From Archangium lipolyticum (GTDB lineage Bacteria > Myxococcota > Myxococcia > Myxococcales > Myxococcaceae), in contig NZ_JANKBZ010000035.1 in assembly GCF_024623785.1 (NCBI RefSeq), positions 1 through 64,000 of the forward strand: DNA of 64,000 nucleotides. Reading direction: 5' to 3'. Shown here in pieces: positions 6,500 to 16,273 of this stretch; the first letter of the stretch is position 1; the number at the start of each line of letters is the position of its first letter. The position numbers and the translations under genes were made by a program. The notes under the pieces were generated by a model. The model saw nothing but the letters and a program-made list of their open reading frames with translations. It was not told the origin of the DNA and did not search any database.

Positions 6500-8743
6500 G
6501 TGAGCTCCTCGAACCTCGCCTCCGTTGCCGTCGGCCGTCCTGTCCGGGGCGAGTTCACCTATGTCGTCCCCGAGGGGCTCTCCGGCCGTCTGTCTCCGGG
6601 CCAGCGCATCCTCGTGCCCTTCGGCCGCAGCATGTCGCTCGGCTTCTTCCTCGGGCCCGCCACGCCTCCTCCCGAGAGCGAGAGCGTCAAGCTCAAGCCC
6701 ATCATGAAGGTGCTGGAGGACTCGCCGTCCCTCCCTCCCGACCTCATCTCGCTCCTGCGCTTCGCCGCCGAGCACTACCGCTACCCGCTCGGCGAGGTCA
6801 TCAAGAGCGCGCTTCCCCCCGGTCTCACCAAGGCCGAGGAGGAGAAGCAGGCGAAGCCCGACGTGCAGGAGTTCGCCGTGGCGCTCGTCCCCGAGGCGCC
6901 CGCCGTCCTCCGCCGCGCCCCCGCGCAGTCCGCCGCGCTCGCCTATCTCCTCGCCGTGGGTGGCCGCGCCCCCATCGAGGAGGTGGCCCATGCCATCCCC
7001 GGCGCCCGCGAGACGCTGCGCAAGCTGGTCGACCGGGGCTTCGTCCGCATCGAGGAGGAGGTCATCGCTCCGGGCGTGAAGGAGGGGCTCGCCCAGGGCC
7101 GTCCCGAGCAGCTCACCCCCGAGCAGGCCGCCGCGGTGACGGAGCTCCACACCGCCGTCGACCTCGGCGGCTTCCAGCCCTTCCTCCTCCACGGCGTCAC
7201 CGGCAGCGGAAAAACAGAGGTGTACCTGCGCGCCGTGGAGCGTGCGCTCGAGCACGGCAAGGGCAGCCTCGTGCTGGTGCCCGAGATCGCCCTCACGCCC
7301 CAGCTCGTGGGCCGCTTCCGCAGCCGCTTCGGCGCCGACGTGGCCGTGCTGCACTCGGCCCTCAAGGACCGCGAGCGCCTCTTCCACTGGCAGGCCTTGC
7401 GCAAGGGCTCGGTGCGCATCGCCGTGGGGGTGCGCTCGGCCGTGTTCGCCCCCGTGGAGAACCTCGGCCTCGTCGTGGTGGACGAGGAGCACGACCCCTC
7501 CTTCAAACAGGAGGACAAGCTGCGCTACCAGGCGCGCGACCTGGCCGTGGTGCGCGCCAAGCAGGCCGGGGCCGTGGTGGTGCTCGGCTCGGCCACGCCC
7601 TCGCTGGAGACGCTGGAGAACACCCGCCGCGGCCGCTACCGCAAGCTGGAGCTCAAGAACCGCGTCGATGACCGGCCCATGCCCACCATCCAACTGGTGG
7701 ACCTGCGCCAGGAGCGCCCCCGCGAGCCGCTCGCGCAGGAGGAGGCCCCCATCCTCTCCCCGCCGCTGCTCGACGCCATGGCGGAGACCATCGCGCGCGG
7801 CCAGCAGGTCATCCTCTTCCTCAACCGCCGCGGCCACAGCACCTTCCTCATCTGCGAGGTGTGCGGCACCTCGGTGAAGTGCTCCGAGTGCGACGTGTGC
7901 CTCACCTACCACCGCTCGCAGAACCGGCTGGTGTGTCACTACTGTGGCGTGGCCCACCCGGTGCCCGAGCACTGCCGTGAGTGCACCGGGCCGCTGCTCA
8001 AGATGGGCATCGGCACCGAGCGCGTGGAGGCCGAGGTCGCCGAGCGCATTCCCCAGGCCCGCGTGGCCCGGTTGGACCGGGACTCGGCCACCAGCGCCGA
8101 GCGCCTCACGGAGATGCTCGCCTCCTTCGCCCGCCGGGAGCTCGACGTCCTGGTGGGCACGCAGATGGTGGCCAAGGGGCACGACTTCCCCGGCGTGACG
8201 CTGGTGTGCGTGGTGATGGCGGACACCTCGCTGGCCATCCCCGACTTCCGCGCCTCCGAGCGCACCTTCCACCTCCTCACCCAGGTGGCCGGCCGCGCCG
8301 GGCGCGGGAAGGATCCGGGCCGGGTGCTGGTGCAGACGTACAACCCGGACGCCGAGCCCGTGAAGCGCATGCTCGCCCATGACTTCGATGGCTTCGCGGA
8401 GGGGGAGCTGGTACGGCGCAAGGCGCTCGCCTGGCCGCCCTACACGCGGATGGCCGCCGTCCGCCTCGAGGGCGAGAGCGCCGAGCAGACCGCCAGCGTG
8501 GCCCGCTTCCTCGGGGACTTCATCGGCCGCAACATGCCCCCCGCCTCCTGGGGGGTCCGCCTGCTGGGGCCCGCCATCGCCCCCATCTCCCGCATCCGGG
8601 GCCGCACCCGGTGGCAGTTGCTGCTCAAGGCCCCTACCCACGCGGCCCTCGCCCCGCTGCTCGCCCGCCTGGAAGCGAAGCTGGTGGACATTCCGTCCGC
8701 CGTGCGTGTCACGATCGACGTGGATCCGGCGGCCATGCTGTAG
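6500..8743 (+). CDS. priA: Primosomal protein N' (replication restart helicase PriA)
   Basis: A 747-residue superfamily 2 3'-to-5' DNA helicase that reloads the replisome at stalled forks. The N-terminal DNA-binding region ([12 protein letters not shown]) is followed by Walker [11 protein letters not shown] near residue 232, a DEEH box near 328 (VVVDEEHD), then the zinc-binding insert with CEVC, CSECDVC, CHYC and CREC from ~452 on, and motifs IV-VI including GRAGRG. All helicase motifs are intact. GTG 6500 is preferred: the conserved N-terminus begins there, whereas upstream in-frame sequence to 6416 is not conserved-looking. The next gene starts 17 bases after the stop and may be co-transcribed. 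Confidence 0.95.
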   Translation: MSSSNLASVAVGRPVRGEFTYVVPEGLSGRLSPGQRILVPFGRSMSLGFFLGPATPPPESESVKLKPIMKVLEDSPSLPPDLISLLRFAAEHYRYPLGEVIKSALPPGLTKAEEEKQAKPDVQEFAVALVPEAPAVLRRAPAQSAALAYLLAVGGRAPIEEVAHAIPGARETLRKLVDRGFVRIEEEVIAPGVKEGLAQGRPEQLTPEQAAAVTELHTAVDLGGFQPFLLHGVTGSGKTEVYLRAVERALEHGKGSLVLVPEIALTPQLVGRFRSRFGADVAVLHSALKDRERLFHWQALRKGSVRIAVGVRSAVFAPVENLGLVVVDEEHDPSFKQEDKLRYQARDLAVVRAKQAGAVVVLGSATPSLETLENTRRGRYRKLELKNRVDDRPMPTIQLVDLRQERPREPLAQEEAPILSPPLLDAMAETIARGQQVILFLNRRGHSTFLICEVCGTSVKCSECDVCLTYHRSQNRLVCHYCGVAHPVPEHCRECTGPLLKMGIGTERVEAEVAERIPQARVARLDRDSATSAERLTEMLASFARRELDVLVGTQMVAKGHDFPGVTLVCVVMADTSLAIPDFRASERTFHLLTQVAGRAGRGKDPGRVLVQTYNPDAEPVKRMLAHDFDGFAEGELVRRKALAWPPYTRMAAVRLEGESAEQTASVARFLGDFIGRNMPPASWGVRLLGPAIAPISRIRGRTRWQLLLKAPTHAALAPLLARLEAKLVDIPSAVRVTIDVDPAAML

Positions 8744-8760
8744 ACTCGCGCCCGCTTCCA

Positions 8761-11700
8761 ATGGCCGAATCGGTCCTCCTCGTCCACGACGACATCGCCA
8801 CCATCGCCACCGTGCGCCGGCTGCTCGCGCGCGAGGGCTATGAGGTCATCCTCGCCACCTCCGTGGCCGATGCCCTCATCGCCTTCGGCCATCATCTGCC
8901 CGCGCTCATCATCCTGGCGCCCAGTGTGGAGAGCGGGCGTGGCCCCCTCGTCCTGGAGGAGCTCGGACAGCACCCGGACATGCGGCTGGCACGCGTGCTG
9001 CTACTCGGCGAGCCCGTCCCCGGCAGCGCCGCCCCCGTGGCGCCCCTCCCCCTGGACGGCTCCGGCTTCGTGGAGCAGGTGGCCACCGTCATCCGTTCCC
9101 CCTCGGGCCCGGAGGCCTGGTACGCGGTGAAGGACGACGTGGAGGAGCCCGCGGCGGAACCGGCCCCGGCCCGGTCCGGTCCTCCGGGGCTCGTCCAGAA
9201 GTCCTCCACGCCCGTTCGCAACTCCGCCCTGGAGCACTCGCTCTTCGACGACCTGCCGAAGACGGATGAGGGGCGGAAGCTCCAGTCCGTCCTCGATGCC
9301 GAGGATCTGTTCGCCCAGACGGAGCGGGCGGTGGTGGCCCCCGTCCCGGCCATGCCGGCCCCGGCGGAGCGCACCGGGCCGAAGGCCTCGGCCCTGTCCG
9401 AGCAGGACCCCGGGGACGAGGCGGAGTCGCTCTTCGGTCAGACGGAGCAGGCGGTGGTGGTGTCGGGTCAGGTGCCGATGGAGGCGCCTCGCGGACCCGA
9501 CGAGAACGAGATGCTGCGCCTGGAGGATGAGGTCCGCCTCGAGGCCGCCGCCCGGCGCCGCCGCAAGCAGGAGGAGTCCTCGCTGCCCACGTCGTCCGCG
9601 GGGCTCTTCGCCCGGACTCCCGCCATGGGCTCGGCGATTCCCACCATCACGGCCGTGTCGCCGGGCGAGATGGGGCCCGTGACGGTCGTGGCTCCGGAGC
9701 CGGGGCCCGTCGAGCCCCTGCCTCCGCTGCCCCAGGTGAAGGTCGTCGACGTCGAGGCGGAGGCCCGCGCGGAGGCCGAGCGGCTCGCACAGCTCGAGAT
9801 CGAAGCGGCGCTGGAGCGCGAGCGGACCGGAGCGAAGGCCTCTCCCCGGCTCGGGGACGTGGGCTTCTTCGACCTGGAGCCCGTGCCGGAGGACGCACCG
9901 CTGCCTACGGAGGGCGGCGCTCCCGAGGGCTGGGAGGAGCCGCACCAGGAGAGCGTGGGCCCGGACTGGCTCGACTCCGCGCCCCCGGCATCGCCTCGAA
10001 GCGAGCCGGTGAAGACAGAGCCGGTGAAGATCGAACCGGCGAAGGCCGAGCCGGTGGAGGCCCGGCTCGTGTCGAAGGCGGTCCCGGAGACCACGTCGAA
10101 GTTCGCGCTGCGGCCCGTGCCGGGGATGACGGATGTGGCGGCGGACGTGGCCTCCCTCTCGTCGGACGACGCGCTCGCGGTGCTGGAGGTCCGCATCCTG
10201 CGGGCGGAGCGGCGGCTCGCGCAGGTGCTGTCCGAGCGGGATACGGCGGTGGCTCGCCGGCACGACGCGGAGCGCAAGACCACGGAGCTCGAGGAGCGCG
10301 TGGCGGAGCTCCAGGCTTCCCTGGAGAAGCAGGCGGACGCGCCCAAGGCCCGTGAGGAGTCGCTGCGGCGCGAGGCCGAGGAGGCCCGGACGCGCCTGGA
10401 CGCGCTCCAGCGCGAGATGGAGGCCGCGCGCGCGAGTGAGTCGTCCCTGCGCTCCGAGGTGGAGCGCCTGAAGCAGGAGGCGTGGGCCCGGGAGGAGTCG
10501 CTGCGGCGCGAGGCCGAGGCGCAGCGCGTCCGGCTCACGGCGCTCGCGGAGGAGCGGGGGCTCGAGGCCTCGCTGCGGCTCGAGGTGGAGCGGCAGTTGG
10601 AGGCGGCGCGGGCGCGGGAGGCGGAGCTCGAGCAGGCGCGCACGGCCGAGGCGCAGCGGCGCCAGGCGGTGGAGGCCGAGGCGAGCGCGACGCGCGAGCG
10701 GGAGGCCCTGCTGGGGCCGCAGCGGGAGCAGCAGCTCGCCCAGGTGAACGCGCGGGTCGCGGAGCTCCAGGCGCAGCTCGCGGAGTGGCGGGAGAAGGCC
10801 GAGGAGCGGGAGCGCGAGCGCGCCAGGGCGGAGCAGCGCGCCACGTCCGAGGCGGAGGCGCGAACGCGGGCCGAGGAGCGGGCCCAGGCGGAGAAGGCGG
10901 CGCGGGCGGAAGTGGAGGCGCGGCTCGAGGCGGAGACGAGGTCCCGCAAGGAATGGGAGGCGAGGGCCCACGGCGAGGCCAAGGCGCGCAAGGACGTGAC
11001 GGCGCGCGCCGAGAAGGAGGCCAGGGCCCGTGCGGAGGCGGAGGCGCGGGCCGGGTCGGAGCACCAGGCGCGTGTCCAGGCCGAGGCCCGTGTGGAAGCC
11101 GAGTCTCGCGCCCGCGTGGAGGTGGAGTCGCGTCTCGCGGCCTCGGAGAAGGCGCGGGCCGAGGCGGAGTCCCGGGCCAACGCGGAGAAGAAGGCGCGGG
11201 CCGAGGTGGAAGCCCGCGCGCGCACCAGCGCGGATTCGCGCGTGCAGGCGGAGATGAAGGCCCGCACCGATGCCGAGTCGCGCGCGGAGGCGGCGGAGAA
11301 GGCCCGGAGCGAGGCGGAGTCGCGCGTCGAGGCGGCGGAGTCTGCCCGGAGCGAGGCGGAAGCGCGGGTAGAGGCCGCGGCGCGGGCCCGCACCGAGGCG
11401 GAGACGCGGGCCGAGGCGGCGGAGAAGGCGCGGGCCCAGGCCGAAGCGCGCGTCGCCGAGGCGGAGCGGGAGCGGGCCGAGGCGCTCGGGCAGGCAGAGG
11501 AGCTGGAGCGGGCGCGAGTCGACGCGGAGACGCGGGCGGCCACCATGGAGCGCTTGCGTGTCGAGCTGGAGGCCCGGGTCGAGCGCGCGGAGGCCGCTCA
11601 TGCCGCCCTGCAGGCCAGGGCCGCCGAGGCACGGGCCCGGGTGGAGGAGGCGTCCCGGGCGAAGGAGGAGCAGTCCCTCGTCCAGGCGGAGCTGGAGGCG

Positions 11701-13026
11701 CGGGCGGAGCGGCTCGAGCGGACGCTGGCCCAGGAGCGGGAGGAGCGGGAGTTCCTCGCTCACGAGGTGGAGCGGCTCGAGGCGGCGAAGTCCCAGGCGG
11801 AGACGGAGTCGGCCGAGCGTCTCGCCCGTTCGGAGAGGGCCCGGCGCGAGGCCGAGGAGAAGGCGCTGCGCGAGGCGGAGCAGACCGTCTCGAAGTTGCG
11901 CTCGGAGACGGAGGCGGTCGTCGCAAAGGCCCGTGCCGAGGCCGAGGAGATGGCGGCCCGCGCGAAGGCGGCGCTCGTCACGCTCGAGGTGCCCGGCGGC
12001 TTCGAGGTGGACATCCCCCGCGCGGGCAGCGTCAACCAGGAGGGGCTCGCGCGGCTCATCACCCGTCTGCAGGAGGGGCGCGCCGGGGTCCGCCTGGAGC
12101 TCAAGGTGGCCGGAGCCCTGCGCATCCTCTGGTTGAAGGACGGAGCGCTGGTGGGCGCGGTCTCCTCCGCGCAGGACGAGTCGCTCGTGGAGCGCGCCCG
12201 GGCGGATGGTCTCATCGACGCGCGCCAGGAGAACGAGCTGCGCCTGGTGCGTGGTGCCTCCACGGGGATGCTCATCGACGCCATGCGCGGCCGGGGCTAC
12301 GTGCGCGAGAACGAGGTCGTCCCGCTCGTGCAGCGCTACACGGAGCAGGTCGCCCTGGACGCGCTCGCCGAGCCCTCCTCGCTGTACCGGCTCTCCGAGG
12401 AGCCACCTCCGCACGAGGTGGCCCTCGCCGCCTCCACCCGGCGGCTGCTGCACCTGCTGGCCGAGGCCCTGCGCAACGCCGTCTCCACCGACTCCTTCGT
12501 GGAGGCCGCTGGCGGATTGCGCGCGGTCGTCATCCGCGGCGAGCCCGAGCCCGCGCCGGAGGCCTTCGGGCTCTCCTCTCGCGAGCTGCGGCTCCTGGAG
12601 GAGGTCGACGGGGAGCAGACGCTCGAGCAGTTGCTGCTGGGCGCGGGGATGCCGCAGGACACGGCCCTCAAGGTCTTCGCCGTCGCGCGCGCCCTGGGCC
12701 TCATCACCCTGCGGCCCGCCGCCGAGGTCTCCTCCGAGGCGGCTCCTGGCGAGCTGGACGTGCGCCGGCTCGAGTCCAAGTTCGAGGAGATCCAGGACGC
12801 GGACTACTTCACCGTGCTGGGGCTCGCGCGCACCGCGGGCAGCGAGGAGGTGAAGCGCGCCTACGAGCTGCTCACCGCCGAGTTCCACCCGCTGCGCTTC
12901 GCGGGGCACCCGGACCCGGCGCTCCAGCACCGCGCCCAGCAGATCTCCAACGCCCTGGGCGAGGCGGCCCGGGCGCTCGCGGACGACCGGCTGCGCGAGG
13001 AGTACGCCCGCAGCCTGCTCGACTGA
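8761..13026 (+). CDS. Giant pseudo-receiver / coiled-coil / DUF4388 / J-domain-like protein
   Basis: A 1421-residue cytoplasmic protein. Residues 1-120 resemble a response-regulator receiver with the acidic pair D10-D11, but the phospho-acceptor position (LIIL-A53) is Ala, so it should not be phosphorylated. Residues 120-465 are Pro/Glu/Ala-rich linker with a repeated [18 protein letters not shown] motif. Residues ~469-1072 form a very long Arg/Glu/Ala coiled coil. A DUF4388-like domain (~1080-1250) follows; this domain is common in myxobacterial regulators. The last ~75 residues look like a DnaJ J-domain ([12 protein letters not shown]...VKRAYELL), but the HPD tripeptide reads HPL. The architecture suggests a filamentous scaffold linking regulatory modules. 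Function is unknown, and no partner is encoded beside it. Confidence 0.8.
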   Translation: MAESVLLVHDDIATIATVRRLLAREGYEVILATSVADALIAFGHHLPALIILAPSVESGRGPLVLEELGQHPDMRLARVLLLGEPVPGSAAPVAPLPLDGSGFVEQVATVIRSPSGPEAWYAVKDDVEEPAAEPAPARSGPPGLVQKSSTPVRNSALEHSLFDDLPKTDEGRKLQSVLDAEDLFAQTERAVVAPVPAMPAPAERTGPKASALSEQDPGDEAESLFGQTEQAVVVSGQVPMEAPRGPDENEMLRLEDEVRLEAAARRRRKQEESSLPTSSAGLFARTPAMGSAIPTITAVSPGEMGPVTVVAPEPGPVEPLPPLPQVKVVDVEAEARAEAERLAQLEIEAALERERTGAKASPRLGDVGFFDLEPVPEDAPLPTEGGAPEGWEEPHQESVGPDWLDSAPPASPRSEPVKTEPVKIEPAKAEPVEARLVSKAVPETTSKFALRPVPGMTDVAADVASLSSDDALAVLEVRILRAERRLAQVLSERDTAVARRHDAERKTTELEERVAELQASLEKQADAPKAREESLRREAEEARTRLDALQREMEAARASESSLRSEVERLKQEAWAREESLRREAEAQRVRLTALAEERGLEASLRLEVERQLEAARAREAELEQARTAEAQRRQAVEAEASATREREALLGPQREQQLAQVNARVAELQAQLAEWREKAEERERERARAEQRATSEAEARTRAEERAQAEKAARAEVEARLEAETRSRKEWEARAHGEAKARKDVTARAEKEARARAEAEARAGSEHQARVQAEARVEAESRARVEVESRLAASEKARAEAESRANAEKKARAEVEARARTSADSRVQAEMKARTDAESRAEAAEKARSEAESRVEAAESARSEAEARVEAAARARTEAETRAEAAEKARAQAEARVAEAERERAEALGQAEELERARVDAETRAATMERLRVELEARVERAEAAHAALQARAAEARARVEEASRAKEEQSLVQAELEARAERLERTLAQEREEREFLAHEVERLEAAKSQAETESAERLARSERARREAEEKALREAEQTVSKLRSETEAVVAKARAEAEEMAARAKAALVTLEVPGGFEVDIPRAGSVNQEGLARLITRLQEGRAGVRLELKVAGALRILWLKDGALVGAVSSAQDESLVERARADGLIDARQENELRLVRGASTGMLIDAMRGRGYVRENEVVPLVQRYTEQVALDALAEPSSLYRLSEEPPPHEVALAASTRRLLHLLAEALRNAVSTDSFVEAAGGLRAVVIRGEPEPAPEAFGLSSRELRLLEEVDGEQTLEQLLLGAGMPQDTALKVFAVARALGLITLRPAAEVSSEAAPGELDVRRLESKFEEIQDADYFTVLGLARTAGSEEVKRAYELLTAEFHPLRFAGHPDPALQHRAQQISNALGEAARALADDRLREEYARSLLD

Positions 13027-13044
13027 GGGGGGCGTCCTCCCGGC

Positions 13045-13752
13045 CTACTTGTTCGAGACCTTGAAGGGGTTGGACTGGGCGACGAGGCTGTCCCCGAGCC
13101 GGACGGTGAGGATGACGTTCCCGCCCTGCTTGTCGAGCACGACCTGCTCCTGCCGCACGCCCTGGGTGAAGGCCCCGCTCATGTTCGGGGTGACGCGGCC
13201 CTTGTTGGTGCTGATCAGCACCTGGCCCTGGAAGGTGGCCGCCTCCGGGCCATCGACCCGCAGGGTGATGTCGAAGGGAACACCACGGACCTGATCCGGA
13301 ATGGGATCGACCTGGATGCCGGTGAGGAGGAGCAGCGGGCCCGCGACGCCTCCATCCGACGACAGGGGTGCTGGAGGGGGAGGGGGCGGCAGCACCGTGA
13401 GGCCCTGCTCGCGGATCGACCCGCTCCCGTCTCCCAGTTCCAGCTGGACGTCCTGGAGTCCCTCCGTCAGGTCCGCGGGCACCGTGGCCAGCAGCCTCCC
13501 GTCCTGTCCCAGTCCCTGGACGGTCACCTCCTGCCCGCCGATCCGGAGGGTCGGTGTGCCCAGCAGCGTCGCGGTCCTCTTCCCGTAATCCACCTTCACC
13601 GGGAGTGGAGCATCCAGCTCGAGCGCGATCGTCGCTGTCTCGCCGCGCATCACTTCCTCGGGCTCGATGGAGACGATGTTGGGCGCGGGCGACGAGGAGG
13701 GCTCGCAGGCGCTCAGCAACAGGACGCAGAGCAGAACTGTTTTCCGGAGCAC
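13045..13752 (-). CDS. IPT/TIG-like lipoprotein
   Basis: A 235-residue lipoprotein. The N-terminus VLRKTVLLCVLLLSAC ends in a good lipobox (LSAC). Residues ~25-110 look like an IPT/TIG immunoglobulin-like fold (NIVSIEPEEVMRGETATI...). A proline-rich hinge (PPPPPPPAP) leads to a second beta-rich domain. The GTG at 13752 is chosen because AGGAGG lies 8 bases upstream and the signal peptide starts there; longer in-frame extensions lack a signal peptide. It converges on the coiled-coil gene with 18 bases between stops. The role is unknown, probably envelope-attached. The 239 bases between this start and def presumably hold both divergent promoters, but no clear hexamers stand out. Confidence 0.7.
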   Translation of the reverse strand: MLRKTVLLCVLLLSACEPSSSPAPNIVSIEPEEVMRGETATIALELDAPLPVKVDYGKRTATLLGTPTLRIGGQEVTVQGLGQDGRLLATVPADLTEGLQDVQLELGDGSGSIREQGLTVLPPPPPPAPLSSDGGVAGPLLLLTGIQVDPIPDQVRGVPFDITLRVDGPEAATFQGQVLISTNKGRVTPNMSGAFTQGVRQEQVVLDKQGGNVILTVRLGDSLVAQSNPFKVSNK

Positions 13753-13991
13753 AGTGAATTCCTCCTGAGCCGGACTGCCGGGGTATCCGGACTGACTCAG
13801 TGTGCCTGGACGCCTGCCCGGTGGAAAGCCACAGAATGTCTTTTTTCTCACACTCTGGATGTCTGTTCCCCACAGGTGTCCGGCGGCCGACCGCAGGTGG
13901 GGCGGGGGAGCGTCCGGGGGTGTGGGAGGTGTGGGGTTTCGGCTCACCGGGCCGGTTGCCCGTCCGTTCTCACGGGGTTAAGAGGGGCGCC

Positions 13992-14513
13992 ATGGTTCGC
14001 GAAATCCTCATCTGGCCCGATCCCATCCTGAAGCAGAAAGCCAGGCCCGTGACCCGGGTTGACGACTCCATCCGCACCCTGGTCAAGGACATGTTCGAGA
14101 CCATGTACGCCGCCGATGGCGTGGGGCTCGCCGCCCCGCAGGTGGGCGTCCTGCAGCGCGTCATCGTCCTGGATACCCGGCCACGCCAGCCCGAGTCCCA
14201 GCCGCTGGCGATGATCAACCCGGAGATCATCGGACTGGAAGGCAAGACGACCTACAACGAGGGGTGTCTGTCCATCCCCGGCGAGTCCGAGGACGTGGAT
14301 CGCGCCGCGGTGGTGACGGTGAAGTACCTCGACACCGAGGGCCAGGAGCAGACGCTCACGTGCGATGGGCTGCTGGCCGTCGCCGTGCAGCACGAGACGG
14401 ACCACCTGAACGGCACCGTCTTCGTGGACCACGTCTCCACGCTCAAGCGCGAGCTCATCCGCAAGCGGATGAAGCGCGTCAAGGCGTCGCGAGAGGAGCG
14501 CCCGTCGGTCTAG
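13992..14513 (+). CDS. def: Peptide deformylase
   Basis: A 173-residue metalloenzyme that removes the formyl group from nascent N-terminal methionine. All three signature motifs are present: GVGLAAPQ (motif 1), EGCLS with the metal-binding Cys (motif 2) and QHETDHLNG containing HExxH (motif 3). Motif 3 has Thr where Ile or Phe is more usual. ATG 13992 follows AGAGGGG with about 5 bases of spacing. The gene converges on nth and the two coding regions overlap by 35 bases. A methionyl-tRNA formyltransferase gene, the usual neighbour, is not present here. Confidence 0.97.
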   Translation: MVREILIWPDPILKQKARPVTRVDDSIRTLVKDMFETMYAADGVGLAAPQVGVLQRVIVLDTRPRQPESQPLAMINPEIIGLEGKTTYNEGCLSIPGESEDVDRAAVVTVKYLDTEGQEQTLTCDGLLAVAVQHETDHLNGTVFVDHVSTLKRELIRKRMKRVKASREERPSV

Positions 14514-15147
14514 CGGGCACGCCCTTCCTGGGGCAGAGGTCCGCCACGGGGCAGCGCTCGCACGCGGGCGCCCGCGCGAAGCAGGTCCTCCGCCCGTGCC
14601 ACACCAGGAGCTGGTGGCCCTTGGCCCACCGCTCTGGAGGCAGGAGGGCCTGCATGTCCTCCTCCACCTTGTCCGGGTCCTCGTGCCGGGAGAATCCCAG
14701 CCGATACGCCAGCCGCTTGACGTGGGTGTCCACGGGGAAGGCGTCGTCACCGCCCAGGTGGATGCACACCACACCAGCCGTCTTGCGTCCCACGCCCGGC
14801 AGCTTCTCCAGCACGGCCCGCGAGCGGGGCACCTCGCCTCCGTGCTCCTCCACCAGCGCCTTCGCCGCCGCCACCAGGTTCTTCGCCTTGGCGCGGTACA
14901 GGCCGCACGACTGGATGAAGGGCTCCACCTCCGCGGCGCTCGCCCGGGCGTAGGCCGGTGCGTCCGGGAATCGCTGGAAGAGGGCGGGTGTCACCATGTT
15001 CACCCGCTTGTCCGTACACTGGGCGGAGAGGATGACCGCCACGAGCAGCTCCAGCGGGGTGCGATAGTCCAGCTCGATGCGCACGTCCGGCATGGCCCGT
15101 TCCAGCCGGTCCAGCACCTCCACCGCCCGTCCGCGTCTGGACTCCAT
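14479..15147 (-). CDS. nth: Endonuclease III
   Basis: A 222-residue base-excision repair glycosylase/AP lyase acting on oxidised pyrimidines. The helix-hairpin-helix segment LPGVGRKTA is followed by the catalytic Asp in VDTHVKRLAYRLG, and the Lys of the active site is in the conserved LSAQCTDKRVN segment. The C-terminal cysteines follow the [4Fe-4S] spacing C-x6-C-x2-C-x5-C (CFARAPAC, CERC, CPVADLC). ATG 15147 matches the family N-terminus; GTG 15162 is an alternative. It is divergent from the aldolase gene with 79 bases between, and its 3' end overlaps def by 35 bases. Confidence 0.95.
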   Translation of the reverse strand: MESRRGRAVEVLDRLERAMPDVRIELDYRTPLELLVAVILSAQCTDKRVNMVTPALFQRFPDAPAYARASAAEVEPFIQSCGLYRAKAKNLVAAAKALVEEHGGEVPRSRAVLEKLPGVGRKTAGVVCIHLGGDDAFPVDTHVKRLAYRLGFSRHEDPDKVEEDMQALLPPERWAKGHQLLVWHGRRTCFARAPACERCPVADLCPRKGVPARPTGAPLATP

Positions 15148-15226
15148 CTTCTCGCGTGCCACGCGGCGGCTGTATGACAGACCGACCTCCGAAGTAAAGC
15201 AGTTTTCACGACCTGCCAGGACACCC

Positions 15227-16255
15227 ATGAAACCCATCGACTTCCGCTCCGACACCGTGACGAAGCCCACCCCCGCCATGCGCCGCGCCATGGCCGAGGC
15301 CGAGGTGGGTGACGACATCTACGGCGAGGACCCCACCGCGCGCCGGCTCGAGGAGCGCATCGCCGAGAAGCTCGGTCTGCAGGCCGCCCTCTTCGTGCCC
15401 TCCGGGACGCAGGCCAACCAGATCGCCATCGGCCTGCACTGCCGCCTGGGGGACGAGATCCTCGCCGACGCGAACAGCCACATCTTCCACTACGAGAGCG
15501 GCGGCGTGTCGGGCCTGTGGGGCGTGCAGCCGGGCGGGCTCCCGGGTGATCGCGGGCTCCTCACGCCCGAGCAGGTGACGGCGGCGGTGCGCACGGACTT
15601 CATCAGCCCGCGCTCGCGGCTGCTGTCGCTGGAGAACACGCACAACCGCGGCGGCGGCAAGGTGTGGCCGCTGGAGCGCTTCCGCGCGGTGGTGGAGGCG
15701 GGCCGCAAGGCGGGGCTGGCCATCCACCTGGACGGGGCGCGCCTCTTCAACGCCGCGGCGGCCACGGGCACGCCGGCCTCGGCCTGGGCCTCGCTCACCG
15801 ACACCACGGCCGTGTGCTTCTCCAAGGGGCTGGGCGCGCCGGTGGGCTCGGCCATCGTGGGCTCGAAGGAGCACATCGCCGAGGCGCGCCGGCTGCGCAA
15901 GCGGCTCGGCGGTGCCATGCGGCAGGTGGGCATCATCGCCGCCGGGGCGCTGCATGCCCTGGAGCACCACGTGGAGCGGCTCGCCGAGGACCATGCCCAC
16001 GCGCGCCGTCTCGCCGCGGGCCTGGCGGAGATGCCGGGGGTGACGGTGGATGCCTCCCAGGTGGAGACGAACATGGTCTTCGCGGACTTCCCGCTGCCGG
16101 TGCAGGAGATGCAGGCGAAGCTGGCCGCTCACGGCGTCCTCTGCGGCTCCTCCGGCGTGGGGCCCCGCTCCGTCCGCCTGGTGACACACCTGGACGTGTC
16201 CTCGGCGGACATCGACGAGGCCCTGGTGCGCATCCGCCGGGCGGTTTCTGGCTGA
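15227..16255 (+). CDS. ltaE: Low-specificity L-threonine aldolase
   Basis: A 342-residue PLP enzyme of the beta-eliminating lyase/GntG class, cleaving L-threonine or L-allo-threonine to glycine and acetaldehyde. The N-terminal DFRSDTVTKP, the EVGDDIYGEDPT block, LENTHNRGGG, HLDGARLFNAA and the PLP-lysine segment FSKGLGAPVGSA are all intact. ATG 15227 has AGGA a few bases upstream and begins at the conserved MKPIDFRSDT. The next gene, a lipoprotein peptidase, begins 18 bases after the stop, so they may share a transcript. Substrate preference among threonine, allo-threonine and related beta-hydroxy amino acids cannot be read from sequence. Confidence 0.9.
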   Translation: MKPIDFRSDTVTKPTPAMRRAMAEAEVGDDIYGEDPTARRLEERIAEKLGLQAALFVPSGTQANQIAIGLHCRLGDEILADANSHIFHYESGGVSGLWGVQPGGLPGDRGLLTPEQVTAAVRTDFISPRSRLLSLENTHNRGGGKVWPLERFRAVVEAGRKAGLAIHLDGARLFNAAAATGTPASAWASLTDTTAVCFSKGLGAPVGSAIVGSKEHIAEARRLRKRLGGAMRQVGIIAAGALHALEHHVERLAEDHAHARRLAAGLAEMPGVTVDASQVETNMVFADFPLPVQEMQAKLAAHGVLCGSSGVGPRSVRLVTHLDVSSADIDEALVRIRRAVSG

Positions 16256-16273
16256 TTCCCCCGGCGTGATAGA

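Noticed and set aside
9001-12930. A 1309-codon open frame on the minus strand opposite the coiled-coil gene, and another on the plus strand in a third frame
   Set aside because: They are created by strong G/C bias at third positions and by the repeated Arg/Glu/Ala codons; their translations are low-complexity Arg/Leu/Gly or Pro/Arg and match no family.
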